64,000 nt of DNA from Gudongella sp964575895 (GTDB taxonomy: Bacteria; Bacillota; Clostridia; Tissierellales; Tissierellaceae), in contig CAZNTE010000005.1 of NCBI GenBank assembly GCA_964575895.1, forward strand, positions 42,520 through 106,519. The letters run 5' to 3'. The notes under the pieces were generated by a model. The model was not told the origin of the DNA and did no database searches. It worked only from the letters and a program-made list of their open reading frames with translations. This document shows positions 42,104-51,276 of this stretch, one piece after another. Made by a program: the position numbers and the translations under genes. Numbering within the stretch: the first letter of the stretch is position 1; each line of letters begins with the position of its first letter.

Positions 42104-43057
42104 ATGTCTTTTTCATCAGTAACAAAGAATGAATTATCTAGGATAAATCTAGAAGATAGTTGTTGTGCATTGGCTGAATTGGCTGCCTTAGTTAGGATGA
42201 ATGGTGCTATTCAGATAACTGGAATGCAAAATTTACATATAAAATTCACTACTGAAAATGCAGCAATTGCAAGAAGGATATTTTCAATTTTAAAAATGAT
42301 ATATAAGACTGATATTGAAGTAATGGTAAGAAGAAATAAACAACTTAAGAAAAACAACAATTACTTGATATTAATTAATGATAAAAATATTTCTCAAAAG
42401 GTATTATTTGATGTAGCCTTTATAAAGGAAGATAGAAGTAATTTATTTGATCCTAGCTATATAATGCCAGAGAGATTAATAGAAAAAAGATGTTGTAAAA
42501 GAAGCTATATTAGAGGATCCTTCCTGGGGGGCGGATCTATGAGTAATCCAGAGAAAACCTACCATCTAGAATTTGTTACAAACAACGAAGATCATGCAAA
42601 GGATTTAAGGGATATAATAAATTCATTTGACCTATCATCAAAGATTATTCAAAGGAAGGAAAACTTTGTAGTGTATTTAAAAGAAGGAGAACAAATCGTT
42701 GATTTGCTAAATATAATTGGTGCACATCAAGCCTTGCTTAAATTAGAGGACATTAGAGTTTTAAAGGATGTAAGAAATAACATAAACAGATTAGTAAATT
42801 GTGAAACTGCTAATTTGGAGAAAACAATAGAAGCTTCAATGAGACAAATTGAAGGAATAAAATTAATAGAGAAAAAAAAGGGGCTTAACAAATTACCAGA
42901 TAATCTTCGGGAGATAGCTGAGCTAAGATTATCTTATCCAGACTCCAGTTTAAAAGAAATAGGGGAGATGCTAAGTCCCCCAATTGGAAAATCAGGGGTA
43001 AACCACAGGTTCAGAAAAATAGAAGAGATTGCAAATGACCTTAGAGGAGGGGAATAG
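42104..43057 (+). CDS. whiA: DNA-binding protein WhiA
   Basis: About 317 residues. N-terminal LAGLIDADG-like homing-endonuclease fold (about 1-210, with CCALAELAALVRMNGAIQI and CCKRSYIRGSFLGGGSMSNPEKTYHLEF) and a C-terminal HTH domain (about 220-310, ELRLSYPDSSLKEIGEMLSPPIGKSGVNHRFRKIEEIA). WhiA controls sporulation genes in Streptomyces and cell division/chromosome segregation in Bacillus. ATG 42104 was chosen because GAGGTG lies six bases upstream; the reading frame extends three codons further. Followed directly by HPr, as in other Firmicutes. Confidence 0.95.
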   Translation: MSFSSVTKNELSRINLEDSCCALAELAALVRMNGAIQITGMQNLHIKFTTENAAIARRIFSILKMIYKTDIEVMVRRNKQLKKNNNYLILINDKNISQKVLFDVAFIKEDRSNLFDPSYIMPERLIEKRCCKRSYIRGSFLGGGSMSNPEKTYHLEFVTNNEDHAKDLRDIINSFDLSSKIIQRKENFVVYLKEGEQIVDLLNIIGAHQALLKLEDIRVLKDVRNNINRLVNCETANLEKTIEASMRQIEGIKLIEKKKGLNKLPDNLREIAELRLSYPDSSLKEIGEMLSPPIGKSGVNHRFRKIEEIANDLRGGE

Positions 43058-43324
43058 ATGGAAAGAAGAGTAGTTAAACTTACTAATACAGAAGGATTAC
43101 ATGCAAGACCAGCTGCAATTTTCGTAAAAGTTGCAAATAGATTTAGCAGTGAATTAGAGATAATAACAAGTCAAAGAAAAGTAAATGGCAAGAGCATAAT
43201 TGGGATTATGTCATTAGGAGCTTTTCATGGAGAGACTATTGAGATACTATGTAAGGGTGTAGATGAAGTAGAGATGGCAGATACATTAAGTAGCTTAATT
43301 GAAAACGGATTTAAGGAAGTGTAA
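43058..43324 (+). CDS. ptsH: HPr family phosphocarrier protein
   Basis: 88 residues. His15 is in the active-site sequence GLHARPA (residues 13-19), and Ser46 is in KSIIGIMSLG, so both PTS-type His phosphorylation and HprK-type Ser phosphorylation are possible. Lacking Glu-Gln-His changes typical of Crh (which has Gln15), it should be a true HPr. It begins one base after whiA ends, and hprK is present at 32213. No enzyme I gene is nearby. Position after whiA is standard, while the next gene (grdX) is less usual. Confidence 0.93.
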   Translation: MERRVVKLTNTEGLHARPAAIFVKVANRFSSELEIITSQRKVNGKSIIGIMSLGAFHGETIEILCKGVDEVEMADTLSSLIENGFKEV

Positions 43325-43329
43325 TATAA

Positions 43330-43716
43330 ATGAAAAATATCTTAGTTACTAACAATATATTAGTTAGTAAGAAATTTAAAAACAAATTTGACATACATTT
43401 TTTAGAAGAAAGTGATTATTTAGGGATACTTGATTACGTAAGAAGAAGGATTCACAGCGGTCATCAGCTACTGACTCACCCTCTATCAGGAAGTATCAAG
43501 CCAAATGAAACCCCCTATAAGAGTATAATAATATCAGGCTCTATATCAGAACTGGATACCCAAGGACTAATGATTGTAGAAGAAAGCATTCAAACAGCAA
43601 ATAAGTTTATAACTAATAGAAAAACTCCTGATTGGCCAGAAGGTGTATTGGATGATTTTAGAGTAATAGATTTATCATTGATGGAAAATGTAATAGAAAA
43701 ACTTGGACATTATTAA
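43330..43716 (+). CDS. grdX: GrdX family protein (paralog 1)
   Basis: 128 residues. The family motif is IHSGHQLLTHPLSGSIKPNETPYKSIIIS (about 37-65): an invariant GHxLxTHPLxGSI followed by PYKS. GrdX occurs in glycine, sarcosine and betaine reductase operons of Stickland organisms; no activity is known to me. Here it sits 5 bases after ptsH rather than with reductase genes. The more distant paralog at 50876 is in the reductase operon. The strict conservation of the His/Pro motif suggests a shared activity or ligand. A terminator follows. Confidence 0.85.
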   Translation: MKNILVTNNILVSKKFKNKFDIHFLEESDYLGILDYVRRRIHSGHQLLTHPLSGSIKPNETPYKSIIISGSISELDTQGLMIVEESIQTANKFITNRKTPDWPEGVLDDFRVIDLSLMENVIEKLGHY

Positions 43717-43744
43717 GCCTTCTGTATTGGGAGGCTTTTTGTTT
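43715..43744 (+). terminator. Intrinsic terminator after grdX paralog 1
   Basis: AAGCCTTC and GGAGGCTT form an 8-bp stem with one G-T pair and seven-base loop, followed by TTTTTGTTTTT. Confidence 0.75.
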
Positions 43745-43792
43745 TTATCATCAAATGATAAAATATTATTATAGCTACTAAGGAGTGAAAAT

Positions 43793-46700
43793 ATGATAAA
43801 TAAAGAATTTACTCATTTACATGTTCATACTGAATTCAGCCTGTTAGATGGTTCTATTAGAATAAAAGACTTAATAGCACAAACAAAAGAACTTGGAATG
43901 GATGCAATAGCAATAACTGACCACGGTTCCATGTTTGGAATAGTTCAGTTTTACAAGGAAGCCAAAAAAAATGGCATTAGACCTATTTTAGGTTCTGAAG
44001 TATATGTTGCAATGAATAAGTATAGTGAAAAAGAATCTAAGGATAAAAACCAATACCATCTAGTATTACTTGCAAAAGACAATGAAGGTTATGAGAATCT
44101 AATGAAAATAGTTTCTGAGGGATATGTTAATGGTTTTTACTATAAGCCAAGGGTTGATCATGACATACTAAGAAAATATTCAAAAGGATTGGTATGCTTA
44201 TCAGCTTGTTTAGGTGGAGAAGTACAACAACACATCCTTGATAATAATATTGATAAGGCCAAAGAAATAGCTAATTTATACAATGATATTTTTGGTAAAG
44301 ATAACTTTTATCTAGAACTTCAAGATCATGGTATAGAAGAACAAATTAGAGTTAATAAGGTCTTAAGGGATTTGTCAAAAGAGCTGGATATTCCCTTAAT
44401 AGCAACCAATGATGTTCATTATTTAAGAAAAGAGGATGCAAAGGTCCACGACGTATTACTATGTGTACAAACAGGAAAGACTGTTGTGGATGAGGATAGG
44501 ATGAGATTTCCATCGGAGGAGTTTTATCTAAAATCACCTCATGAAATGTTTGAGTTATTTCCACAAGACATAGAAGCCCTACAAAATACCAATAAGATTG
44601 CTAAAATGTGCAATGTTGAATTGGACTTTGATACCCTTCATTTACCAAATTATCAGGCTCCACAAGGTTATTCAAATGAAGACTATCTTAAAGAGCTTTG
44701 CATGGATGGTTTAAGAAATAGATATTCAAGTTTAACAGATGAAATACTTCAAAGATATGAATATGAGATGGATGTAATAATACAGATGGGTTATACGGAT
44801 TATTTTCTTATCGTGTGGGACTTTATAAAGTTTGCCAGAGATAATAATATAATGGTTGGGCCAGGAAGAGGCTCAGCTGCAGGAAGTATAGTATCCTATG
44901 CCTTAAATATTATAGATATAGACCCTTTGGAATACGGATTGTTGTTTGAAAGATTTCTAAATCCAGAGAGAATAACCATGCCTGATATAGATATTGACTT
45001 TTGTTATGAAAGACGAGAAGAAGTAATCCGTTATGTAATCCAGAAATATGGTGCAGATCGGGTGGCTCAGATTGCAACATTCGGTACAATGGCGGCAAGA
45101 GGTGCAATCAGAGATGTGGGACGAGCAATAAATATGCCCTATGGTGAGGTAGATTACATTGCCAAACAAATACCCACAGAGATTGGTATAACCATTGAAA
45201 GAGCATTGGAGATAAATAAGACCCTAAGGGATGAATATGCAGAGAATGAAGATGTTAGGTATCTAATAGACTTAGCTAAGGCTGTGGAAGGACTGCCAAG
45301 ACATACTTCTACTCATGCAGCTGGTGTTGTAATTTCAAAAGAACCTGTTACTAAATATGCACCATTACTCAGAAATGGTGAAGCTATAACAACTCAGTTT
45401 ACCATGTTGGAGTTAGAGGAACTTGGGCTGTTAAAGATGGATTTTTTAGGACTTAGAACCCTAACCGTTATAAGGGATGCTATTGATTTAATTAAAGAAA
45501 ATCACAAATTAGATATAGATTTTTCAAAGATAAAAATGGATGATGATAAGGTATTGCAGCTGTTTGCAAAAGCAGAGACATTGGGTATCTTTCAATTTGA
45601 AAGCCCGGGGATGAGAGCCTTTTTAAAGGAATTAAAAGCTAATGTTTTTGAAGATTTAATAGCAGCAAATTCCCTATTCAGGCCGGGACCTATGAACCAG
45701 ATACCAACTTTTGTAACTTGCAAGCATGATCCATTACAAATATCATACTTGCACCCAAGTCTCGAGCCAATATTGGATGTTACTTATGGTTGCATTGTCT
45801 ATCAGGAGCAGGTAATGGAGATAGTTAGAAAGTTGGGAGGCTATTCCTTTGGAAGAGCAGACCTAGTAAGAAGAGCCATGGGTAAGAAAAAAATGGATGT
45901 TATGGAAAAAGAGAGAAAGAATTTCATCTATGGTCAAATTGATGATGATGGTAAAGTAATACTTTCAGGGGCTATAAGAAATGGAGTTGATGAAAGAACC
46001 GCATCTAAAATATTTGACTTAATGATTGATTTTGCAAATTATGCTTTCAATAAGAGCCACTCAGCAGCATATGCAGTTATAGCTTATAGAACAGCATGGT
46101 TAAAGGTGTATTATCCAGTGGAATTTATGGCAGCATTAATTTCGTCAATAATGGGTAATACCTCTCAAGTATCACTCTATATTCAGGAATGTAAAAGACT
46201 TGGTATAACAGTGCTACCACCAGATGTAAATTCATCCTTGGGTAAGTTCACTGTTGATAATGGCAAGATTAGATATGGACTATCTGCTGTAAAAAATGTA
46301 GGGCATAATTTCATAAGCGCAGTTGTCAAAGCAAGAAGAAAAGGTCCTTTCCTAAGCTTAACTGAGGTAATAGAGAGGATTGAAAAGGTTGATAGTTCAG
46401 TAATGAATAAGAGGGCAGTGGAGAGTTTAATTAAAGCAGGTGCTATGGATTCACTACCTGGAAATAGAGCTCAGCTACTATCTGTGTTCGAGAAGACCAT
46501 AGATGGTATACATTCAGATAGAAAAAGAAATATTGAAGGACAATTTTCACTATTTGAAACAACAGAAGTAAAATATGAGGACAGACTTCCAGACCTAAAG
46601 GAATTCCCGCAAAATACTTTGCTGCAAATGGAAAAGGAGATATTGGGTATATATGTCTCAGGGCATCCCTTGATGCCTTATGAAAAAGAGATTAATCTTG

Positions 46701-47263
46701 TATCAAATTTTTCTACAGCTGATTTAATAACTGAGGGTGTTGATGAAACTATAGATGCTACACTGGTTAAAGATGGACAAAAGGTAACTATTGCTGGAAT
46801 AATAACTGAGAAAAAGAATAAAGTGACAAGAAATAATTCCATTATGGCTTTTATTACCTTAGAAGATCTTTATGGTTCTATTGAATGTATAGTCTTTCCT
46901 GCAACCTATGAGAGAAACCATAGGATTATTGAAGAGGACAATATAGTTGTTGTTGAAGGTAGACTTGCTATCTCTGAAGTTGAGGATCCAAAAATAATTA
47001 CGGAAAATATCAGAACTATAAATAAATTGAACTTTAATAGGGTATACTTAAAGTTGTCCAAGGACAATTCAACAGAATTCCTACCAGAGATTAAGTCTAT
47101 ACTAAGTAAGTATCCTGGAGAAACACCAGTTTATGTATACTTTGAAGATAGTAAGAAAACAGTTGCTGCTGATAGGAGCTTATGGATTCAGCAAGACAAC
47201 AAAGCAGTAATTGAAGAACTTCAGAGCTTAATTGGACAAGATTGTGTTAAGCTTGCAAATTAG
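43793..47263 (+). CDS. dnaE: DNA polymerase III alpha subunit (DnaE)
   Basis: 1156 residues. N-terminal PHP domain (FTHLHVHTEFSLLDGSIRI, AITDHGSMFG), polymerase palm with PDIDIDFCYERREE carrying the catalytic Asp residues, GPGRGSAAGSIVSYAL, HAAGVVIS and YQEQVMEIVRKLGGYSFGRADLVRRAMGKK, then HhH and OB-fold domains (about 880-1080). The 3'-5' exonuclease insertion of PolC is absent, so this is the DnaE-type chain that works alongside PolC in Firmicutes. Downstream pfkA and pyk follow closely, the conserved Firmicute dnaE-pfkA-pyk arrangement. Confidence 0.97.
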   Translation: MINKEFTHLHVHTEFSLLDGSIRIKDLIAQTKELGMDAIAITDHGSMFGIVQFYKEAKKNGIRPILGSEVYVAMNKYSEKESKDKNQYHLVLLAKDNEGYENLMKIVSEGYVNGFYYKPRVDHDILRKYSKGLVCLSACLGGEVQQHILDNNIDKAKEIANLYNDIFGKDNFYLELQDHGIEEQIRVNKVLRDLSKELDIPLIATNDVHYLRKEDAKVHDVLLCVQTGKTVVDEDRMRFPSEEFYLKSPHEMFELFPQDIEALQNTNKIAKMCNVELDFDTLHLPNYQAPQGYSNEDYLKELCMDGLRNRYSSLTDEILQRYEYEMDVIIQMGYTDYFLIVWDFIKFARDNNIMVGPGRGSAAGSIVSYALNIIDIDPLEYGLLFERFLNPERITMPDIDIDFCYERREEVIRYVIQKYGADRVAQIATFGTMAARGAIRDVGRAINMPYGEVDYIAKQIPTEIGITIERALEINKTLRDEYAENEDVRYLIDLAKAVEGLPRHTSTHAAGVVISKEPVTKYAPLLRNGEAITTQFTMLELEELGLLKMDFLGLRTLTVIRDAIDLIKENHKLDIDFSKIKMDDDKVLQLFAKAETLGIFQFESPGMRAFLKELKANVFEDLIAANSLFRPGPMNQIPTFVTCKHDPLQISYLHPSLEPILDVTYGCIVYQEQVMEIVRKLGGYSFGRADLVRRAMGKKKMDVMEKERKNFIYGQIDDDGKVILSGAIRNGVDERTASKIFDLMIDFANYAFNKSHSAAYAVIAYRTAWLKVYYPVEFMAALISSIMGNTSQVSLYIQECKRLGITVLPPDVNSSLGKFTVDNGKIRYGLSAVKNVGHNFISAVVKARRKGPFLSLTEVIERIEKVDSSVMNKRAVESLIKAGAMDSLPGNRAQLLSVFEKTIDGIHSDRKRNIEGQFSLFETTEVKYEDRLPDLKEFPQNTLLQMEKEILGIYVSGHPLMPYEKEINLVSNFSTADLITEGVDETIDATLVKDGQKVTIAGIITEKKNKVTRNNSIMAFITLEDLYGSIECIVFPATYERNHRIIEEDNIVVVEGRLAISEVEDPKIITENIRTINKLNFNRVYLKLSKDNSTEFLPEIKSILSKYPGETPVYVYFEDSKKTVAADRSLWIQQDNKAVIEELQSLIGQDCVKLAN

Positions 47264-47281
47264 CCTTAAGGAGATGATTAG

Positions 47282-48241
47282 ATGAAAACAATTGGAGTTT
47301 TAACCAGTGGTGGCGATGCACCTGGAATGAACGCTGCAATTAGAGCAGTTGTGAGAACAGGTATATATAATAAGGTGAGAATTCTAGGAATTAGATTAGG
47401 CTATGAAGGTCTTATAAATGGAAATTTAGATGATATGGAAGTTTCATCAGTAGCTGATATAATCCATAGAGGTGGAACTGTACTTCAATCAGCAAGATCA
47501 GAAGATTTCATGACTGAGGAGGGCTTTAAAAAGGCCCTAAATGTGATTGATGTATACAATATGGATGGTTTAGTTGTACTGGGAGGAGATGGTACATTTA
47601 AAGGGGCTCAAGCCTTAAGCAATGCTGGAATTCCAACCATTGGGATACCCTGCACCATAGATAATGACCTAGCCTATACTGATTATACAATAGGATTTAT
47701 GACTGCAGTGGAAACAGTTGTGGATGCTATAGGTAAGATTAGAGATACATCATCTTCCCATGGTAGAGCAAATATAATTGAGGTAATGGGAAGACATTGT
47801 GGAGATATTGCCTTGTTTGCTGGACTAGCAGGGGGAGCAGAAAGTGTTATTATCCCTGAAATAGAATATGATCCTGAAATTATTATGCAAAAGGTAATAA
47901 ATGGGCGTAATAGAGGGAAGTTACATCATGTTATCATCTTAGCCGAAGGTGTTGGAAATTCATTTGAATTGGCAGAGAAGATTGAGAAGGTTTCAGGAAT
48001 TGAGACCAGGGTAACAGTACTTGGGCACATTCAACGTGGGGGGACACCAACTTCCTTTGATAGAATAATGGCCAGCAGAATGGGTAAAAGGGCAGTTGAA
48101 CTATTACTAGACAATAAATCCAATAGGGTTTTGGGCTTTAAATGTAATGAAATCATTGATGTGGACATTAATGAAGCATTAAAACAAAAAAAGGTATTTC
48201 AAAAAGAATTATTCGATATAACGGAAGTTTTATCAATTTAG
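47282..48241 (+). CDS. pfkA: ATP-dependent 6-phosphofructokinase
   Basis: 319 residues, the usual prokaryotic length. Blocks: GVLTSGGDAPGMNAAIRAVVR with the ATP-binding glycine loop, GGDGTFKGAQAL (Gly in GGDGT indicates ATP rather than pyrophosphate use), PCTIDNDLAYTDYTIGFMTAV with catalytic Asp, EVMGRHCGDIAL and HIQRGGTPTSFDRIMASRMG. It phosphorylates fructose-6-phosphate in glycolysis. It lies 18 bases after dnaE and 11 before pyk. Confidence 0.97.
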   Translation: MKTIGVLTSGGDAPGMNAAIRAVVRTGIYNKVRILGIRLGYEGLINGNLDDMEVSSVADIIHRGGTVLQSARSEDFMTEEGFKKALNVIDVYNMDGLVVLGGDGTFKGAQALSNAGIPTIGIPCTIDNDLAYTDYTIGFMTAVETVVDAIGKIRDTSSSHGRANIIEVMGRHCGDIALFAGLAGGAESVIIPEIEYDPEIIMQKVINGRNRGKLHHVIILAEGVGNSFELAEKIEKVSGIETRVTVLGHIQRGGTPTSFDRIMASRMGKRAVELLLDNKSNRVLGFKCNEIIDVDINEALKQKKVFQKELFDITEVLSI

Positions 48242-48252
48242 GAGGATTATAA

Positions 48253-50010
48253 ATGTTAAAGAAAACAAAAATAGTAGCAACTATCGGACCTGCATCTGAG
48301 TCTGAAGAAATGCTTAAGAAATTAATCAAACAAGGTGTAAATGTATGTCGCTTAAACTTTTCCCATGGTGATCATGCAGAGCACCAAAAGAGAATAGACA
48401 CAATAAAAAAAGTCAGAGAAGAGTTAGGTATTCCAGTTGCAATTATGCTGGATACAAAGGGACCTGAAATTAGACTTGGAGACTTTAAAGAGGGCATTGT
48501 GGAGATTAAACAAGGCCAGGAGTTCACTCTTACAACCAGGGATATATTAGGAGATGAAACCATTATAGGAGTTTCATATAAAGATATGCCAAATGATGTA
48601 TCCGTTGGAGGTATTATCTTAATTGATGATGGTTTAATAGAATTTAGAGTAAAAGAAATAACTGGTACTGAAATATTAATGGAAGCTTTAAACGAAGGTA
48701 CCTTAAAGAATCACAAAGGGGTAAATGTTCCCAATGTTAATATTAATCTTCCAGCAATAACAGAAAAAGATATATCAGATATAATTTTTGGAATAAAAAA
48801 TGACGTCGACTTTATTGCAGCATCATTTGTAAGAAAAGCTGCAGATGTAAATGATATAAGAAGAGTCTTAGAAAATAATGGCGGTTTAAATATTGATATA
48901 ATTTCTAAGATAGAAAACCAGCAAGGATTGGACAATATTGAAGAAATCATACATGTAAGTGATGGAATCATGGTTGCTAGAGGTGACCTTGGCGTTGAAG
49001 TAGCCACTGAAGAAATTCCATTGATACAAAAGGACCTGATTAGGAAATGTAATATCGCAGGAAAACCGGTAATTACAGCAACACAGATGCTTGATTCAAT
49101 GATAAGAAATCCAAGACCTACTAGAGCGGAAGTAACGGATGTTGCCAATGCAATTATTGATGGTAGTAGTGCAGTAATGTTATCTGGTGAAACTGCAGCA
49201 GGTAAATATCCCCTTGAAGCTGTAAGGACTATGTATAATATTGCAATTAACATAGAAAACTCTCTGGATTACAAGGAAATGCTTAAGAATAAATCAATTG
49301 GAAATGAAATTAGCACAACCAATGCTATTTCAAAAGCCACTGTAAATACTGCAGCAGACTTAGGAGCAAAAGCAATAATAACAGCTACATCTTCAGGTTA
49401 TACCTCAAAGGCGATTTCAAAATTTAGACCAAAGGCACCAATTATAGCAGCTACAACAAAGGGAAATGTTATGAGGAAGATGGCTCTTGAATGGGGAGTA
49501 TACCCTGTTTTAGCACCTGAGAGTAACTCTACTGATGAAGTAATAGATTTATCCATACAGGCGACTATGGAAGCAGGGTATGTGGAAGAAGGAGACCTGG
49601 TTGTAATTACTGCTGGTATTCCTGTAGGACTAGCTGGAACTACTAATATGATCAAGGTTCATACTATAGGGAAAGTAATAACAACAGGTATGGGAATTGG
49701 CAACAAGGTCGGAACGGGAAGAATTGTAATTGGAAACTCAGAGGATGAATTGCTTTCAACTTTTGAAGATGGAGATATTTTAGTATGTAAGGCATCCCAT
49801 AAGGACATGGTTAAATTTATGGAAAGAGCATCTGCAATAATCGCTGAAGAAGGAGGATTGACTTCCCATGCAGCTATAGTTGGACTAAACTTGAATAAGG
49901 CAACTGTAGTAGGGGTTGAAGATGCAACCAGAATTTTCAAAGATGGAGATATAGTTACAGTTGATTCAAGTACTGGTCAAATATATAAGGGAAATGCAAA
50001 AGTACTATAA
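48253..50010 (+). CDS. pyk: Pyruvate kinase with C-terminal PEP-utiliser domain
   Basis: 585 residues, longer than the 470-residue E. coli form. The catalytic core (1-470) has KIVATIGPASE, NVCRLNFSHGD, MLDTKGPEIRLG, DFIAASFVRKAADV, IISKIENQQGLDN and PVITATQMLDSMIRNPRPTRAEVTDVANAI. An extra C-terminal domain (about 490-585) carries the phosphohistidine-type motif GGLTSHAAIVG, as in Bacillus and other Firmicute pyruvate kinases. It makes pyruvate and ATP from PEP. Last gene of dnaE-pfkA-pyk. Confidence 0.97.
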   Translation: MLKKTKIVATIGPASESEEMLKKLIKQGVNVCRLNFSHGDHAEHQKRIDTIKKVREELGIPVAIMLDTKGPEIRLGDFKEGIVEIKQGQEFTLTTRDILGDETIIGVSYKDMPNDVSVGGIILIDDGLIEFRVKEITGTEILMEALNEGTLKNHKGVNVPNVNINLPAITEKDISDIIFGIKNDVDFIAASFVRKAADVNDIRRVLENNGGLNIDIISKIENQQGLDNIEEIIHVSDGIMVARGDLGVEVATEEIPLIQKDLIRKCNIAGKPVITATQMLDSMIRNPRPTRAEVTDVANAIIDGSSAVMLSGETAAGKYPLEAVRTMYNIAINIENSLDYKEMLKNKSIGNEISTTNAISKATVNTAADLGAKAIITATSSGYTSKAISKFRPKAPIIAATTKGNVMRKMALEWGVYPVLAPESNSTDEVIDLSIQATMEAGYVEEGDLVVITAGIPVGLAGTTNMIKVHTIGKVITTGMGIGNKVGTGRIVIGNSEDELLSTFEDGDILVCKASHKDMVKFMERASAIIAEEGGLTSHAAIVGLNLNKATVVGVEDATRIFKDGDIVTVDSSTGQIYKGNAKVL

Positions 50011-50015
50011 TATGT

Positions 50016-50044
50016 TTGCACATTTACTGAAATACAACTATAAT
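50016..50044 (+). promoter_or_regulatory. Promoter of the GntR regulator gene
   Basis: TTGCAC (50016-50021) and TATAAT (50039-50044), 17-base spacer, 34 bases upstream of the ATG. AAATACAACT (50030-50039), shared with the grd-like promoter region, fills the spacer's right end. Confidence 0.7.
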
Positions 50045-50078
50045 ACTATTTGAAGACAAATAATAGGAGTATTAGAAT

Positions 50079-50720
50079 ATGGAAGAAAATAAAATGCAAA
50101 CAGAAGAAATTTATGAAATTATCAAAGATAGAATAATTCATCTTGATTACCAACCGGGTGAGATCTTAAATGAGGTGGATCTGGCAGAGGAATTTAGTAT
50201 CAGTAGGACACCTATTAGAAGAGTATTCCAAATGTTAAGTAGTGATAAGCTACTAAACATTATACCAAGGTTTGGAGCACAGGTTGCCCCTATGGATTTT
50301 AGGATGATGAAGTCTGTATTTGAAGTAACTAGGGAGTTAGATCCTTTTGCCACAAGATTGGCAGTGGAAAGAATTACCCCAGAAAAACTTCAAAGATTAG
50401 AAGAAATAGTTGAAAGATTAGAGAAATATAATATAGAAACACAATACCAAGAAGCTATAACAGATGACGAAGAATTTCATGAAATTATATTTTCAAGTTG
50501 CGAAAATCCATGGCTCCAAGATATCCTGAAAAATCTTCATTATCATACTGAAAGATTATGGCATTATTGTGAAAGATATTTTGACGATATTAACCTATTC
50601 TCAGACACTCTTGGAAAGGTACTCCAAGCAATCAAGGATAAGGATGTTGAAAAAGCGGAAAAATATACAAGAGAGCATATAGATGAATTTATATCCAAGA
50701 TTAAAAGTGAAATGTTGTAA
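50079..50720 (+). CDS. GntR family transcriptional regulator (FadR/FCD type)
   Basis: 213 residues. N-terminal winged helix (about 5-70): EIIKDRIIHLDYQPGEILNEVDLAEEFSISRTPIRRVFQML, the GntR signature. The C-terminal helical FCD domain (about 80-205) has ELDPFATRLAVERI, DEEFHEIIFSSCENPWL and HTERLWHY, whose Asp/His residues normally bind a metal with a carboxylate ligand. Followed by a terminator, then the reductase operon, so it is a candidate local regulator; divergence into separate transcripts fits this. The ligand may be a small organic acid or amine-derived acid, which is an inference. Confidence 0.88.
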   Translation: MEENKMQTEEIYEIIKDRIIHLDYQPGEILNEVDLAEEFSISRTPIRRVFQMLSSDKLLNIIPRFGAQVAPMDFRMMKSVFEVTRELDPFATRLAVERITPEKLQRLEEIVERLEKYNIETQYQEAITDDEEFHEIIFSSCENPWLQDILKNLHYHTERLWHYCERYFDDINLFSDTLGKVLQAIKDKDVEKAEKYTREHIDEFISKIKSEML

Positions 50721-50725
50721 AGTGA

Positions 50726-50763
50726 ACCACTTAAGATAATAAAATCTTAAGTGGTATTTTTTT
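50726..50763 (+). terminator. Intrinsic terminator after the GntR gene
   Basis: ACCACTTAAGAT and ATCTTAAGTGGT form a perfect 12-bp stem with a six-base loop, followed by ATTTTTTTATTTATTTT. Confidence 0.9.
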
Positions 50764-50782
50764 ATTTATTTTCAAAATACTA

Positions 50783-50811
50783 TTGAAAAACAATTGAAAA
50801 ACATATAGAAT
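50783..50811 (+). promoter_or_regulatory. Promoter of the grd-like operon with tandem repeats
   Basis: TTGAAA (50783-50788) and TAGAAT (50806-50811), 17-base spacer, 64 bases before the grdX ATG. Two copies of ATTGAAAAAC (50782-50791, 50793-50802) are 11 bases apart and overlap the -35 and spacer. Confidence 0.65.
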
Positions 50812-50875
50812 AATAATTAAATACAACTTGATAAAAAATAAACAAATTAAATATCAAGAGATAAGGAGTGTTGCC

Positions 50876-51259
50876 ATGAATAAGGATTATCTAATAATAA
50901 GTAATAATCCCTTGGTCAAGGAAAACTTCCAGGATACTATATATTTTCAAGGTACCCTAGAAGAGCTGCTAATTAAGGTAAGAGATATGGTGCATCAGGG
51001 ACATGAACTTATTACACATCCCTTGGGGGCTAGTATCAGAATGATGTTTTCACCTTATAAGTCAATATTAGTAAGTAGTGAAAAGAAGGAATTCAATGAG
51101 TTTTTTGCCAGTATTGCTGAAAATAGCATAGAAGACTACAGAAAAAATACCTTCAATAGAAAAACCGATTATCAGCATAAGAATGATTATGCAATGATAG
51201 ATAAAGAATTGCTACAAGAAGCATTAAAGGAACATGTAAGTTTAAGGGCTATAAATTAA
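50876..51259 (+). CDS. grdX: GrdX family protein (paralog 2, reductase operon)
   Basis: About 127 residues with the GrdX motif MVHQGHELITHPLGASIRMMFSPYKSILVSS. Compared with the paralog at 43330 it keeps GHxLxTHPLxxSI and PYKSI but replaces the KPNET loop with RMMFS. The start was set at ATG 50876 behind AAGGAGTG; the reading frame extends 16 codons upstream without a ribosome site. It is the first gene of the operon with the two reductase subunits, the usual place for grdX. Function of the family is not known to me. Confidence 0.85.
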   Translation: MNKDYLIISNNPLVKENFQDTIYFQGTLEELLIKVRDMVHQGHELITHPLGASIRMMFSPYKSILVSSEKKEFNEFFASIAENSIEDYRKNTFNRKTDYQHKNDYAMIDKELLQEALKEHVSLRAIN

Positions 51260-51276
51260 TCCAGGAGGTGTAGATT

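Noticed and set aside
48711..49253. 180-codon minus-strand ORF inside pyk
   Set aside because: Antisense shadow of a highly conserved catalytic region; hydrophobic composition arises from the complement.
50812..50875. Glycine riboswitch before the grd-like operon
   Set aside because: The leader is only about 60 bases, A/T-rich and lacks the conserved GGAGA/aptamer segments.
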